Origin: Lachnospiraceae bacterium
Lineage (GTDB): Bacteria > Bacillota > Clostridia > Lachnospirales > Lachnospiraceae
Assembly (NCBI GenBank): GCA_024698715.1
Contig: JAILRA010000024.1
Location: 62,001 to 126,000, forward strand
Length of the DNA stretch: 64,000 nt
Reading direction: 5' to 3'
Part shown: positions 52,419-61,173 of the stretch, piece by piece
Layout: every line of letters starts with the position of its first letter
How positions within the stretch are numbered: position 1 is the stretch's first letter
Position numbers and translations under genes: made by a program
The notes under the pieces: generated by a model
The model's input: only the letters and a program-made list of their open reading frames with translations
Told to the model about the DNA's origin: nothing
Databases searched by the model: none

Positions 52419-53082
52419 TTTCCTTTCCTCCGAATAAAAGAATTATTGCAGTTGCAAGTGTATCAAACATCGCATGCGGTTCGCATTTGGTATTCATGGG
52501 AGCTTTTCCGTAGCAGGCTGACAAAATGCAGTCCGCTTCGATGCCTACATAGGACGCTGAAATAAACCGCATGATGTTTTCCGGATTGCATTGCGGCTTT
52601 AAGGTATTATTCGTGCTTGCTTCGGCAAACATCGGAAGAACTTTGGTGGCCAGGTATTCGAAATTCCCTCTTCCTCTTGTTTTTCCGATTATCTTTTCAG
52701 CACGTTCGGGTTTGTTTATTGCCAGGACCGTCAGATCAAAATTAATCTTTTGGATATCCATAAGATGCTCTTCCATAACATCCGCCAGTATATTGCATAT
52801 TTCGTGAACAGTCTTTTCGAAAGATTTATTTTCGGCTTTTGCGAGAGATTCTTCGACCCGGCTGATAAAACTGTAGTCTTTTCTCATTCCGGTGATCATA
52901 TCGGCCAGGATGTCATCCAGATCCTTGTAAAAACGGTATATTCCGCCCTGTGATAGCCCCGTCTCTTCGATTACATCGGTCATGGTGACCATTTCAACGG
53001 GTTTTCTCAGGCAGACCCTGTATACCGAGTCGACTATAAATTTTCTCTTGTTCTCAAAATATTCTTCCGAAACTTTTGGCAT
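52411..53082 (-). CDS. TetR-family transcriptional regulator
   Basis: A 223-residue TetR repressor. The N-terminal helix-turn-helix is RKFIVDSVYRVCLRKPVEMVTMTDVIEETGLSQGGIYRFYKDLDDILADMI, with SQGGIYRFYKD as the recognition part. The C-terminal ligand-binding half is helical and not closely assignable. AAGGAG precedes the ATG. It is divergent from the MATE pump gene and is followed by an esterase. The inverted repeat at 53121-53142 overlaps its own -10, pointing to autorepression. Confidence 0.9.
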   Translation of the reverse strand: MPKVSEEYFENKRKFIVDSVYRVCLRKPVEMVTMTDVIEETGLSQGGIYRFYKDLDDILADMITGMRKDYSFISRVEESLAKAENKSFEKTVHEICNILADVMEEHLMDIQKINFDLTVLAINKPERAEKIIGKTRGRGNFEYLATKVLPMFAEASTNNTLKPQCNPENIMRFISASYVGIEADCILSACYGKAPMNTKCEPHAMFDTLATAIILLFGGKENE

Positions 53083-53120
53083 GTTTTACTCCTTATTGTT
53101 TCAGCAATTTGTATTCAATA

Positions 53121-53142
53121 AAAATGAAAGTAGTTTCATTTT
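53121..53142. promoter_or_regulatory. Probable TetR operator
   Basis: A perfect 9-bp inverted repeat AAAATGAAA / TTTCATTTT with a GTAG centre. It lies 39-60 bases upstream of the TetR start, covering the -10 of that promoter. Size and position fit a TetR operator. Confidence 0.75.
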
Positions 53143-53166
53143 AATTTCAAAGCGATAATTTGTCAA
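53138..53166 (-). promoter_or_regulatory. Promoter of the TetR-hydrolase operon
   Basis: On the minus strand: TTGACA (53161-53166), 17 bases, TAAAAT (53138-53143). The operator overlaps the -10. Confidence 0.8.
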
Positions 53167-53190
53167 TAATATTTTCCTATGGACAAGGTA

Positions 53191-53199
53191 TGCTATAAT
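53191..53199 (+). promoter_or_regulatory. Extended -10 promoter of the MATE gene
   Basis: TGCTATAAT is a perfect extended -10. An ATG at 53198 lies inside it, so translation cannot start there from this promoter; this supports the start at 53291. Confidence 0.65.
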
Positions 53200-53290
53200 G
53201 GAAAAAGTGTTTGCGACATGTAATAAAACAAAAGAATTAATTGAAATAATACCAACCGAAGAACGGATTAATAAAGAAAGTTTATTCTTA

Positions 53291-54664
53291 ATGGGACACA
53301 ACAGACTAATTATAAAAGACAGACAATTCTATAAAACAGTTGCATCCATCAGTATTCCGATCACGCTTCAGGGACTTATTACAACCGGTGTCAACGTGAT
53401 GGATAACATTATGATCGGAAGAGTCGGACAGACGCAGCTTTCGGGTGTGTCGCTGGCCAATCAGTTCATTTCGGTCTTTCAGGTTTTCTGCATGGGTATC
53501 GGAATGGGAGCTTCGGTTCTTGTATCGAGATACTACGGAATGCAGGATAAAAAATCTCTTAAGAACACGGTTGTCATCATGATAAGACTCGGATTTGTGC
53601 TGTCGTCGCTTTTCTGTATGGCGACATCCTTCTTTCCCGAGTTCATAATGCGGATATATTCCAAAGAAGAAGCGGTCATAAACTGCGGTATCAATTATCT
53701 CAACTGGTCGCTGATTACTTATTATTTTCTGGCTCTTTCACTTACATGTACGATAATCCTTCGAAATGTCGGGCAGGTAAAGATACCGTTGTTTACTTCG
53801 GTAGCGACTTTCTATATAAATGTCGGCGCCAATTATATATTTATTTTCGGAAAGTTCGGGGCTCCCAGAATGGAAGAAGCGGGTGCGGCACTCGGAACCC
53901 TGATCGCCAGGGCATTCGAATTTGCCGTGATCTGCGGATATCTTTTGTTCGTGGATAAAAGGATCAACTGCCGTTTCAAAGATCTTTTCGGCAGTGTCGG
54001 AAAACTGTGGAATGAATATATCAGGATAAGCATACCGGTCCTTGTCAGTGACGGGATCCTTGCACTCGGAAACAATTCGGTCGCAATGGTCATCGGAAGA
54101 CTCGGTGAAAACTTTGTCGCTGCAAATGCCGTAACCATCGCAACTCAGATGCTTTCATCGGTAGTTATCCAGGGATTTTCACAGGCCGGATGCATCGTTA
54201 CCGGTCAGACTCTCGGAGAAGGAAACAGGGAAAAAGCATACGAAAGAGGATATGCATTCCTCGGACTCGGACTGTTCTTCGGCCTTCTTGCCGGAGGCGT
54301 GGTACTTCTTCTGGCAAAACCCATGATAAACGCATACGACCTTCTGGAAGAAACAAAGGCGATCGCGGCACAGCTTATGCTATCCATAAGTATCATCATC
54401 GTATTTCAGTCCACAAACAGTATTATGACCAAGGGCGTATTAAGAGGCGGAGGAGATACCCGGATGCTGATGCTCGCCGACAATCTTTTTCTATGGATCG
54501 TTTCGCTTCCTCTCGGAATACTTGCGGGATTTGTTTTTCATCTTCCGCCTTTCTGGATCTATTTCTGCCTCAAAGCCGATCAGGTTTTAAAAGCAATCTG
54601 GTGTGTATGGCGCTTAAGCAGCGGAAAATGGATCAAGAAAATCAGAAGCGAAAAAGAACTATAA
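53291..54664 (+). CDS. MATE-family multidrug efflux transporter
   Basis: A 457-residue multidrug and toxin exporter with 12 helices, driven by sodium or proton gradients. The N-terminus has KTVASISIPITLQGLITTGVNVMDNIMIGRVGQTQLSGVSLANQF, the MATE signature with the helix-1 Asp region. The second half repeats it (YIRISIPVLVSDGILALGNNSVAMVIGRLG, then QMLSSVVIQGFSQAGCIVTGQTLGEGNREKA). Start 53291 is chosen because an ATG at 53198 overlaps the promoter -10, and the resulting length is standard. It is divergent from TetR and probably derepressed together with the esterase when a toxic compound is present. Confidence 0.9.
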   Translation: MGHNRLIIKDRQFYKTVASISIPITLQGLITTGVNVMDNIMIGRVGQTQLSGVSLANQFISVFQVFCMGIGMGASVLVSRYYGMQDKKSLKNTVVIMIRLGFVLSSLFCMATSFFPEFIMRIYSKEEAVINCGINYLNWSLITYYFLALSLTCTIILRNVGQVKIPLFTSVATFYINVGANYIFIFGKFGAPRMEEAGAALGTLIARAFEFAVICGYLLFVDKRINCRFKDLFGSVGKLWNEYIRISIPVLVSDGILALGNNSVAMVIGRLGENFVAANAVTIATQMLSSVVIQGFSQAGCIVTGQTLGEGNREKAYERGYAFLGLGLFFGLLAGGVVLLLAKPMINAYDLLEETKAIAAQLMLSISIIIVFQSTNSIMTKGVLRGGGDTRMLMLADNLFLWIVSLPLGILAGFVFHLPPFWIYFCLKADQVLKAIWCVWRLSSGKWIKKIRSEKEL

Positions 54665-54717
54665 AATAGAGGTTGTATTGGTGACAGTCATTTATTTGAT
54701 AAGTCATGACACAAAAA

Positions 54718-54745
54718 AATAACCGCCCTGGCCGGCGATTATTTT
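54718..54745 (+). terminator. Terminator of the MATE gene
   Basis: AATAA-C-CGCC (54718-54727) pairs with GGCG-A-TTATT (54734-54743), then TT. Confidence 0.75.
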
Positions 54746-54969
54746 AAAGTTATTTAATCTATCAAGGGCAACCGTCTATCGGAAGCACTTACATATATTA
54801 TAAACTAATCTTCTTCGAAATCAAGAATATTGAGCATCCGTCATTTGGGGAATGATGTGGACAATGAAGAATTCCATAACAATGACAATCAGGAATCATG
54901 GATTTGAAAAGAAGCCTAAGCTCGACTCGAAAGCATATTCTTTTGATATCAGATAAGATATTTTTATAT
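54746..54969. other. Intergenic stretch with no recognised gene
   Basis: AT-rich stretch between the MATE terminator and the promoter of the PTS-like gene. I see no gene, riboswitch or clear repeat here. Confidence 0.6.
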
Positions 54970-54998
54970 TTGACAAATATTATATAGGATGATAATGT
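54970..54998 (+). promoter_or_regulatory. Probable promoter of the PTS IIC-like gene
   Basis: TTGACA (54970-54975), 17 bases, TAATGT (54993-54998) with a TG extension; alternatively GATAAT (54991-54996) at 15 bases. The leader to the ATG is then about 130 bases. Confidence 0.45.
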
Positions 54999-55135
54999 TT
55001 ATTCTTGCAATGTGAACAGGCATTAATACTGAGTTCTTTCAGAAAAACCGATAAAGAACATTGTATAAGACTGGGGTACTCTCAAAAAATGTGTTGGGAT
55101 TCATATACTGTGTATTGTTACGGAAGGATATTAAG

Positions 55136-56227
55136 ATGGCAGATTCACAAAAAAATGATAAACCGAATGCTTTTAAGGCATTTTTAAAAGAATTCTTTAT
55201 CGACGGATTAAGCGGAATGGCAACAGGACTTTTTGCCACACTTATCATCGGTACGATCATTTTACAGATCGGAACCGTAATTCCGGGTGAGACCGGAAGA
55301 TATGTCACGCTTGTCGGAAAAGTTGCCCAGATGCTTACGGGTGCAGGTATCGGTTGCGGTGTAGCCATTAAGTTAAAGGCACAGCCTCTCACCGTTTTGT
55401 CATCCGCAGTTGCCGGAATGACCGGTGCATTCGCATCACAGATAATTGCGGGAACAATTCTTACGGAAGGCAAGATGACTTTATCGGGCCCCGGAGAACC
55501 TCTCGGTGCTTTCCTTGCAGCCATTGCAGCCGTTTATCTCGGAAAAGTCGTGGCAGGAAAGACAAAACTTGACATTCTTATCACACCTCTTTGTCTTATA
55601 GCTGTCGGCGGAACGGTCGGACTTGTACTCGGACCTCCCATTTCAAAATTCATGACACTTGTAGGTGACCTTATCAGATACGGTACCGAGCAGGCACCTT
55701 TCCTTATGGGTATCATCGTTTCTGTTCTTATGGGTATCGCACTTACGCTTCCCATCAGTTCGGCAGCGATCAGCGTTATTCTCGGTCTTTCCGGAATCGC
55801 AGCAGGAGCTGCAACGGTCGGATGTTGTGCGAACATGGTCGGTTTTGCAATCGCAAGTTTCAAGGATAACAAGTGGAACGGTCTTTTTGCACAGGGAATC
55901 GGAACAAGTATGCTTCAGATGCCCAACATTGTCAAAAAGCCCATCATATGGCTTCCGGCAATCATATCCAGTGCGATAATCGGCCCCATATCTACTTTAG
56001 TATTTCATTTTGAAAATAATGCTACGGGTGCAGGAATGGGTACCGCAGGCCTTGTCGGCCCCATCAACGCATTTCAGGTTATGACGGCAAACGGAACTCC
56101 CGTATGGCTTGTGCTTCTTGAGATCGCACTTCTCTGCTTCATCCTTCCCGGAGTACTTTCATGGCTCATCTCACTTTTGATGAGAAAACTCGGTTGGATC
56201 AAAGACGGAGATATGAAACTCAAATAA
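55136..56227 (+). CDS. PTS IIC-like membrane permease (PF13303 type)
   Basis: A 363-residue membrane protein of the PTS_EIIC_2 type, about ten helices rich in Gly, Ala and Ile. Marks: FIDGLSGMATGLFATLIIGTII, GKVAQMLTGAGIGCGVAIKLKAQPL, DILITPLCLIAVGGTVGLVLGPPI, LPISSAAISVILGLSGIAAGAATVGCCANMVGFA and NATGAGMGTAGLVGPINAF. Such proteins occur without IIA or IIB partners, and none lie here, so sugar phosphorylation is not shown; it may be a secondary carrier. Start 55136 follows GGAAGGA; the ATG at 55061 is rejected. Confidence 0.8.
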   Translation: MADSQKNDKPNAFKAFLKEFFIDGLSGMATGLFATLIIGTIILQIGTVIPGETGRYVTLVGKVAQMLTGAGIGCGVAIKLKAQPLTVLSSAVAGMTGAFASQIIAGTILTEGKMTLSGPGEPLGAFLAAIAAVYLGKVVAGKTKLDILITPLCLIAVGGTVGLVLGPPISKFMTLVGDLIRYGTEQAPFLMGIIVSVLMGIALTLPISSAAISVILGLSGIAAGAATVGCCANMVGFAIASFKDNKWNGLFAQGIGTSMLQMPNIVKKPIIWLPAIISSAIIGPISTLVFHFENNATGAGMGTAGLVGPINAFQVMTANGTPVWLVLLEIALLCFILPGVLSWLISLLMRKLGWIKDGDMKLK

Positions 56228-56245
56228 AAAAATGATCATTAAATA

Positions 56246-56280
56246 AACAGAACCGGCATATCAAAATGTCGGTTCTGTTT
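56246..56280 (+). terminator. Terminator of the PTS IIC-like gene
   Basis: A 14-bp stem, AACAGAACCGGCAT (56246-56259) with ATGTCGGTTCTGTT (56266-56279), one G-U pair, then TTG. Confidence 0.88.
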
Positions 56281-56304
56281 TGTTTATATAACTTAGAAAT
56301 TATT

Positions 56305-56333
56305 TTGTTCTTTATGGAATAAAAAACCATAAT
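56305..56333 (+). promoter_or_regulatory. Probable promoter of the second SLH gene
   Basis: TTGTTC (56305-56310), 17 bases, CATAAT (56328-56333). An ACACGTGT palindrome lies at 56347-56354 near the expected start. The strong ribosome site AGGAGG is at 56405-56410. Confidence 0.4.
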
Positions 56334-56419
56334 ATATTATACTTTAACACGTGTAAGTAGTGTAATAACCGATCCGGCAAATTGTTTTGGATCGCTTATA
56401 AAAAAGGAGGATATTCTAG

Positions 56420-59263
56420 ATGAAAGGTCGATTTAAGTTGTTTAGGTTACTATCTGTTTTTATAGTGGCCGCAATGCTGTTTAATAATTCCGGAATGACA
56501 GTTTTTGCATCAGGATTGGGAGAAGAATTCTTTGATAATGTAAAAGATCCCGGTCTGGTTTACGGAGACTGGGAATATATAATTGAAGAAGATGGAAGTG
56601 CTGCTATCATTAATTATACGGGCACGGAAGAAAATTTGATCATCCCGGAACAAATTGAAAACCATACGGTTGCAACAATTTACGATAATGCTTTTGACAA
56701 TAATCAAAATATAAAAAGCGTAACTGTTCCCGATACTGTTACAAGTATAAATGCAGGAGCATTTGCGAATTGTGTAAATCTTGAAACAGTAAAATTATCG
56801 CAAAATCTTACACTGCTTGGCGGATGTGCTTTTGCCGGATGTACTAAAATAAAAAATATTTATATTCCTAAAAGTTTAGTTGATGGTGGTTCATCTACAT
56901 ATTATGAAGGACCTGATTCTCCTCCTATTTATGAAGGTGGACCGTTTGCCGGATGTATCGGATTAAAGAATGTTGAATTTGAAGAAGGAATAACCACAGT
57001 TGCCAATCATCTTTTTTACAATTGTGAAGGATTGGAAAGCATCGTAATACCTGATACAGTTACTAAAATTGATTTTGGTGCGTTTCAAGGCTGCGGTTCA
57101 TTAAAAAACGTAACTTTACCGGATGGGTTAAATTCAATTGAGGATAGAGCCTTTTATTGTTGCGAATCGCTTAAAAGCATAAAAATTCCTGATAGTGTAA
57201 AGAAGATAAGTTATCTTGCATTTGCCGGTTGTGTAAATCTTGAAACAGTTAATTTACCGAAAAATCTTACAAATCTTGAAGGGCTTGCTTTTGCTGATTG
57301 TATAAAAATCAAAAAAATCAATATACCAAAATCATTAATTATTGTTACTGAAAACTCATTTGAGGATGGAGATTTGCCCGGCGGTCCGTTTTTATATTGT
57401 TCGGGATTAAAACAAATTGAATTTGAAGATGGAGTAGATATGATTCCTGAACATCTTTTTAATGGCTGTGATGGGATTGAAGAAATAGTAATACCTACAA
57501 CGGTTACTCTTATCGGAACGAAAGCTTTTGCTGATTGTGAAAATCTTAAAAGCATAACAGTTCCTCCCACTGTAACAGTTATTGCTGATACTGTGTTTAC
57601 CTATATTGAAGATCTGGTAATGTACGGGGTAAAGGACAGTTATGCAGAAGAATATGCGACGTTGCATGCAATAAAATTCGGTTACATAGAGTATCCTGCA
57701 AATGAAATTAAATTAAATAAAAATACACTGACGATTCAAAAAGGGAAAAACGAAACCCTGACTTATACCGTTGATCCTGAATGTACTACAGATACGATCA
57801 AATGGAAATCGGACAATACTTCTATTGCTGAAGTTGATCAGACCGGAAAAATTACGGCCAAAAGTGTTGGTACGACAAAGGTATATGCGTATGCAGAAAG
57901 TAATGATTCCGTAAAGGATTCCTGTACGGTAACTGTTGTTCAAAGCGTTACTTCAATTACTCTTGACAAAACAACAGCAACTTTAAATGTTGGAGAAAAA
58001 ACAACTGTTAAAACAACGGTTCTGCCGGAAGATGCTTCAAATAAGAAAGTTAAGTGGTCAACATCAAATAAAAATATAGCAACAGTTGATTCTAAGGGAA
58101 ATATTACTGCTATAGCACCCGGAACGGCAACAATTACTGCAACTGCAGCAGACGGAAGCGGTAAGAAAGCAACATGCAAAGTTACGGTTAAGCAGCCGGT
58201 AACGGAAATAACGCTCAATAAGACCAGTCTTAAACTTGCAATAAATAAGACAGAAACATTAACACCTTCAGTTAAACCGGAAAATGCAAGCAATAAGAAT
58301 GTAAAATGGACTACTACAAATGCAAAGGTAGCAAAGGTGGATTCCAAAGGCAAAGTTACCGCAGTCGGTGTCGGAACAGCAACCATCACGGCAACCGCAG
58401 CAGACGGAAGCGGTGTAAAAGCTACCTGTAAAGTAACTGTAGTTAAAATGGTAACAAAAGTTACTTTGGATAAGACCGAAGTTTGGCTTCATGTTGGAGA
58501 TACTGATACTTTTAAGGCTACGGTAGCTCCTTCAGATGCAACCAGTAAAAAATTGAAATGGACTACTACAGATGCGAATGTAGTTAAGGTGGATTCAACA
58601 GGTAAAGTAACAGCAGTCGGAGCCGGAACGGCAACAATTACAGCAACCGCAGCAGACGGAAGCGGTAAGAAAGCAACAGCAACAATAAAGGTTACTGCAC
58701 TTGTTACGGATGTGTTTGATGATGTTAAATCTACAGACTGGTTTGTTAATGCAGTACAGTATGTTTATGATCACGGTATCATGTCAGGAACCAACGGAGG
58801 AAAGTCATTCAGTCCTAACGCGAAACTCACCAGAGAGCAGTTCACACAGGTTCTTTACGCATATGAAGGTAAACCTGAAGTTGCAAATATGAACGGATTC
58901 AGTGATGTCAACCCCAATGCATGGTATGCCAAATCAGTTTACTGGGCAAAAGAAAAAGGTATTACAGGCGGAAAACCTGACGGAACATTCGGAGTAGGAG
59001 AAAGTATTTCGAGACAGGATCTTGCGGTAATGTTTTATTCATACGCCAAGATCAAAAACTTTGATCTGACAAAGAATGATAATGCACTGGATAACTTTAC
59101 CGATAAAGGAAAGATTTCCAATTATGCAAAGAATGCCATGAAGTGGGCAGTAACGCAGGGCATTATGTCAGGAAAAGGCAACGGAAAGGTTGACCCTACA
59201 GGATATGCCACCAGAGCGGAATGTGCTACCATGATTATGAAACTGATTGAAAAGAATAAGTAA
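56420..59263 (+). CDS. SLH-anchored surface protein with BspA-type LRRs and Ig-like domains
   Basis: A 947-residue secreted protein. Signal peptide to about residue 31 (MLFNNSGMTVFASG, close to that of the protein at 32823). Residues 55-430 are BspA-type leucine-rich repeats (LRR_5), for example IKSVTVPDTVTSINAGAFANCVNLETV and similar units. Residues 432-765 hold four bacterial Ig-like Big_2 domains (KLNKNTLTIQKGKNETLTYTVDP; ITATAADGSGKKATCKVTV repeated). The C-terminus has three SLH domains (about 767-947). BspA LRRs often mediate adhesion. The LRR part is more AT-rich than the rest of the gene. The SLH part is highly similar to that of the other SLH protein. Confidence 0.92.
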   Translation: MKGRFKLFRLLSVFIVAAMLFNNSGMTVFASGLGEEFFDNVKDPGLVYGDWEYIIEEDGSAAIINYTGTEENLIIPEQIENHTVATIYDNAFDNNQNIKSVTVPDTVTSINAGAFANCVNLETVKLSQNLTLLGGCAFAGCTKIKNIYIPKSLVDGGSSTYYEGPDSPPIYEGGPFAGCIGLKNVEFEEGITTVANHLFYNCEGLESIVIPDTVTKIDFGAFQGCGSLKNVTLPDGLNSIEDRAFYCCESLKSIKIPDSVKKISYLAFAGCVNLETVNLPKNLTNLEGLAFADCIKIKKINIPKSLIIVTENSFEDGDLPGGPFLYCSGLKQIEFEDGVDMIPEHLFNGCDGIEEIVIPTTVTLIGTKAFADCENLKSITVPPTVTVIADTVFTYIEDLVMYGVKDSYAEEYATLHAIKFGYIEYPANEIKLNKNTLTIQKGKNETLTYTVDPECTTDTIKWKSDNTSIAEVDQTGKITAKSVGTTKVYAYAESNDSVKDSCTVTVVQSVTSITLDKTTATLNVGEKTTVKTTVLPEDASNKKVKWSTSNKNIATVDSKGNITAIAPGTATITATAADGSGKKATCKVTVKQPVTEITLNKTSLKLAINKTETLTPSVKPENASNKNVKWTTTNAKVAKVDSKGKVTAVGVGTATITATAADGSGVKATCKVTVVKMVTKVTLDKTEVWLHVGDTDTFKATVAPSDATSKKLKWTTTDANVVKVDSTGKVTAVGAGTATITATAADGSGKKATATIKVTALVTDVFDDVKSTDWFVNAVQYVYDHGIMSGTNGGKSFSPNAKLTREQFTQVLYAYEGKPEVANMNGFSDVNPNAWYAKSVYWAKEKGITGGKPDGTFGVGESISRQDLAVMFYSYAKIKNFDLTKNDNALDNFTDKGKISNYAKNAMKWAVTQGIMSGKGNGKVDPTGYATRAECATMIMKLIEKNK

Positions 59264-59308
59264 TTGAGTTATTTTCGCTTGAAATAATTTGATTATGCAT
59301 CAAAATGA

Positions 59309-59358
59309 AGGGGCTTCGAGAGGATATTTTAGTATCCGATTCGAAAGCCCCTTTTTTT
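59309..59358 (+). terminator. Terminator of the second SLH gene
   Basis: A long stem: AGGGGCTTCGA with TCGAAAGCCCCT (one bulged A), plus GGATA/TATCC inside, followed by T7. Confidence 0.85.
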
Positions 59359-59508
59359 CACAGTCTTTATTTATTCAATGATTTTGCTGGATTTATTCGG
59401 TGTCTTAAACACTTTGGTTATGTTAAAATATTTATGATTGTTTGTATTGATGAAATTGAAGAAATAAAAGAAGAAAAATAAAGAAAGATAAAATATGGAG
59501 GAAATAAA

Positions 59509-61083
59509 ATGACAAAAGCACAAAACCCGATTATGCCGGGATTTTATCCGGATCCTTCCATCTGCGCGGTGGGAGAAGATTACTATCTTTGCAACTCGAC
59601 ATTTGCATATGTTCCGGGTCTTTCCCTTATGCACAGTAAAGATCTGGCTCACTGGGAGCAGATAGGAAATGTTCTTACGAGACACTCGCAGATTCCTCTT
59701 GAAGGCGCTGACCATTCGCAAGGTCTTTTTGCACCTACAATCAGATATTATAACGGAACATTCTATGTTGTATGTACGAATGTAACCCATGGCGGAAACT
59801 TTATCGTGACAGCCGAAAATCCCGAAGGCCCGTGGTCGGAACCTCATTATTTAAAGGATGCGGATGGTATCGACCCATCGCTTTTCTTTGATGATGACGG
59901 AAAATGCTACTATATAGGAACCCATCCGAATCCCGACGGGGTTAAATATAACGGAGACTGGTATATTTACATAAGCGAAGTTGACCTTGAAAAATGGGAA
60001 CTTGTCGGGGAGAAAAAGAATGTCTGGAACGGTGCTCTCAAAGGCTGCATCTGGCCTGAGGGACCGCATATTTACAAAGAAAACGGATACTACTACATTA
60101 TGCATGCGGAGGGCGGTACGGGACCCGAGCATTCGGTTATGATATGTCGAAGCAAAGATATCTGGGGACCTTATGAGGGAAATCCCAAGAACCCCATTCT
60201 CACACACAGACACCTGGGCAAGGATTATCCCATAAAGTACGTCGGACACGGAGATATCATAAAGACTCCGAACGATGAGTGGTTTATGACAGTTCTCGCG
60301 GTAAGACCTCTTGAGAGATTTACCACGATGGGAAGAGAAACTTTCCTTTGCAAATTCATTTGGGAGGATGACTGGCCCGTAGTTAATCCCAGTGTCGGAA
60401 TGCTGACGGATACAGTGGAAATTGACCTTCCTGAGTGGGATCCCGTAAAGGATTCTTCATCCTATACAAGCAGAACAAACGGAAAAACCACACTTCCCGG
60501 AACGGACAAGGACTATGTTTTTGCCGATATGAAGGAACTCGGAGATGAATTTTTGTTCCTTCGTAATTACCCTTCCGATATGTACAAACTTGACGGGGAA
60601 GGTCTTAAGATAAAGGCACAGAAAGAAGATATTAAAGCAGTTGCTTCACCCTCTTTCATATCTATCAGACAGCAGCACCATTATTTCACGTCCTGTGCAA
60701 CCCTTGATATTTCTTCAATTTCCGGAAGTGAAAGTGCAGGCCTGATCCTTTTACAGAACAACCTTTACAACCTTCAGGCTGTTGTTTCGGGCGGTAAGGT
60801 AAATATGATCCTTTGCCAGGACGGAAAAGATGAAATAATCGGAAGCGTTGATGTTAACGAAGTGGCAGAAGGTTCAACGGTTAAGATCGCCATCAAAGTG
60901 GAAGGCCTTAATACGAAAGCATTTGCGGGAGACAAACTTCTCGGAGAAGCAGGTGTTTCAAATCTTTCAACGGAAGTTGCCGGCGGTTTCGTAGGATGCT
61001 GTATAGGTCTTTATGCATCGGGCAACGGTGCTGACGGCGGATATGCGAACTTTAAGGAGTTTTCATATAAAAAAGATAAGTAA
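59509..61083 (+). CDS. GH43 beta-xylosidase / alpha-arabinofuranosidase
   Basis: A 524-residue GH43 glycosidase with no signal peptide, so it should act on imported xylo- or arabino-oligosaccharides. The five-bladed propeller (1-310) begins NPIMPGFYPDPSICAVGEDYYL with base Asp15; Asp122 is in DADGIDPSLFFDDDG (pKa modulator) and Glu184 in IWPEGPHIYKENGYYY (general acid). The C-terminal 190 residues are a GH43_C2-type beta-sandwich (FLFLRNYPSDMYKLDGEGL, SPSFISIRQQHHYFTSCATLDI). This fits rumen-type hemicellulose use. No transporter is linked. The ATG follows a GGAGG site. Confidence 0.9.
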   Translation: MTKAQNPIMPGFYPDPSICAVGEDYYLCNSTFAYVPGLSLMHSKDLAHWEQIGNVLTRHSQIPLEGADHSQGLFAPTIRYYNGTFYVVCTNVTHGGNFIVTAENPEGPWSEPHYLKDADGIDPSLFFDDDGKCYYIGTHPNPDGVKYNGDWYIYISEVDLEKWELVGEKKNVWNGALKGCIWPEGPHIYKENGYYYIMHAEGGTGPEHSVMICRSKDIWGPYEGNPKNPILTHRHLGKDYPIKYVGHGDIIKTPNDEWFMTVLAVRPLERFTTMGRETFLCKFIWEDDWPVVNPSVGMLTDTVEIDLPEWDPVKDSSSYTSRTNGKTTLPGTDKDYVFADMKELGDEFLFLRNYPSDMYKLDGEGLKIKAQKEDIKAVASPSFISIRQQHHYFTSCATLDISSISGSESAGLILLQNNLYNLQAVVSGGKVNMILCQDGKDEIIGSVDVNEVAEGSTVKIAIKVEGLNTKAFAGDKLLGEAGVSNLSTEVAGGFVGCCIGLYASGNGADGGYANFKEFSYKKDK

Positions 61084-61173
61084 AATATAATTAATGCTAA
61101 TAAGTTTGTAATATTTTCGACGGAGTGATAATATTTTGTCAAAAGAAGTGAAGAAATAATTATCGGGGGCAAT

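Noticed and set aside
53198..53290. Upstream ATG extending the MATE protein by 31 residues
   Set aside because: The ATG overlaps a perfect extended -10, and the added residues are not part of the MATE fold.
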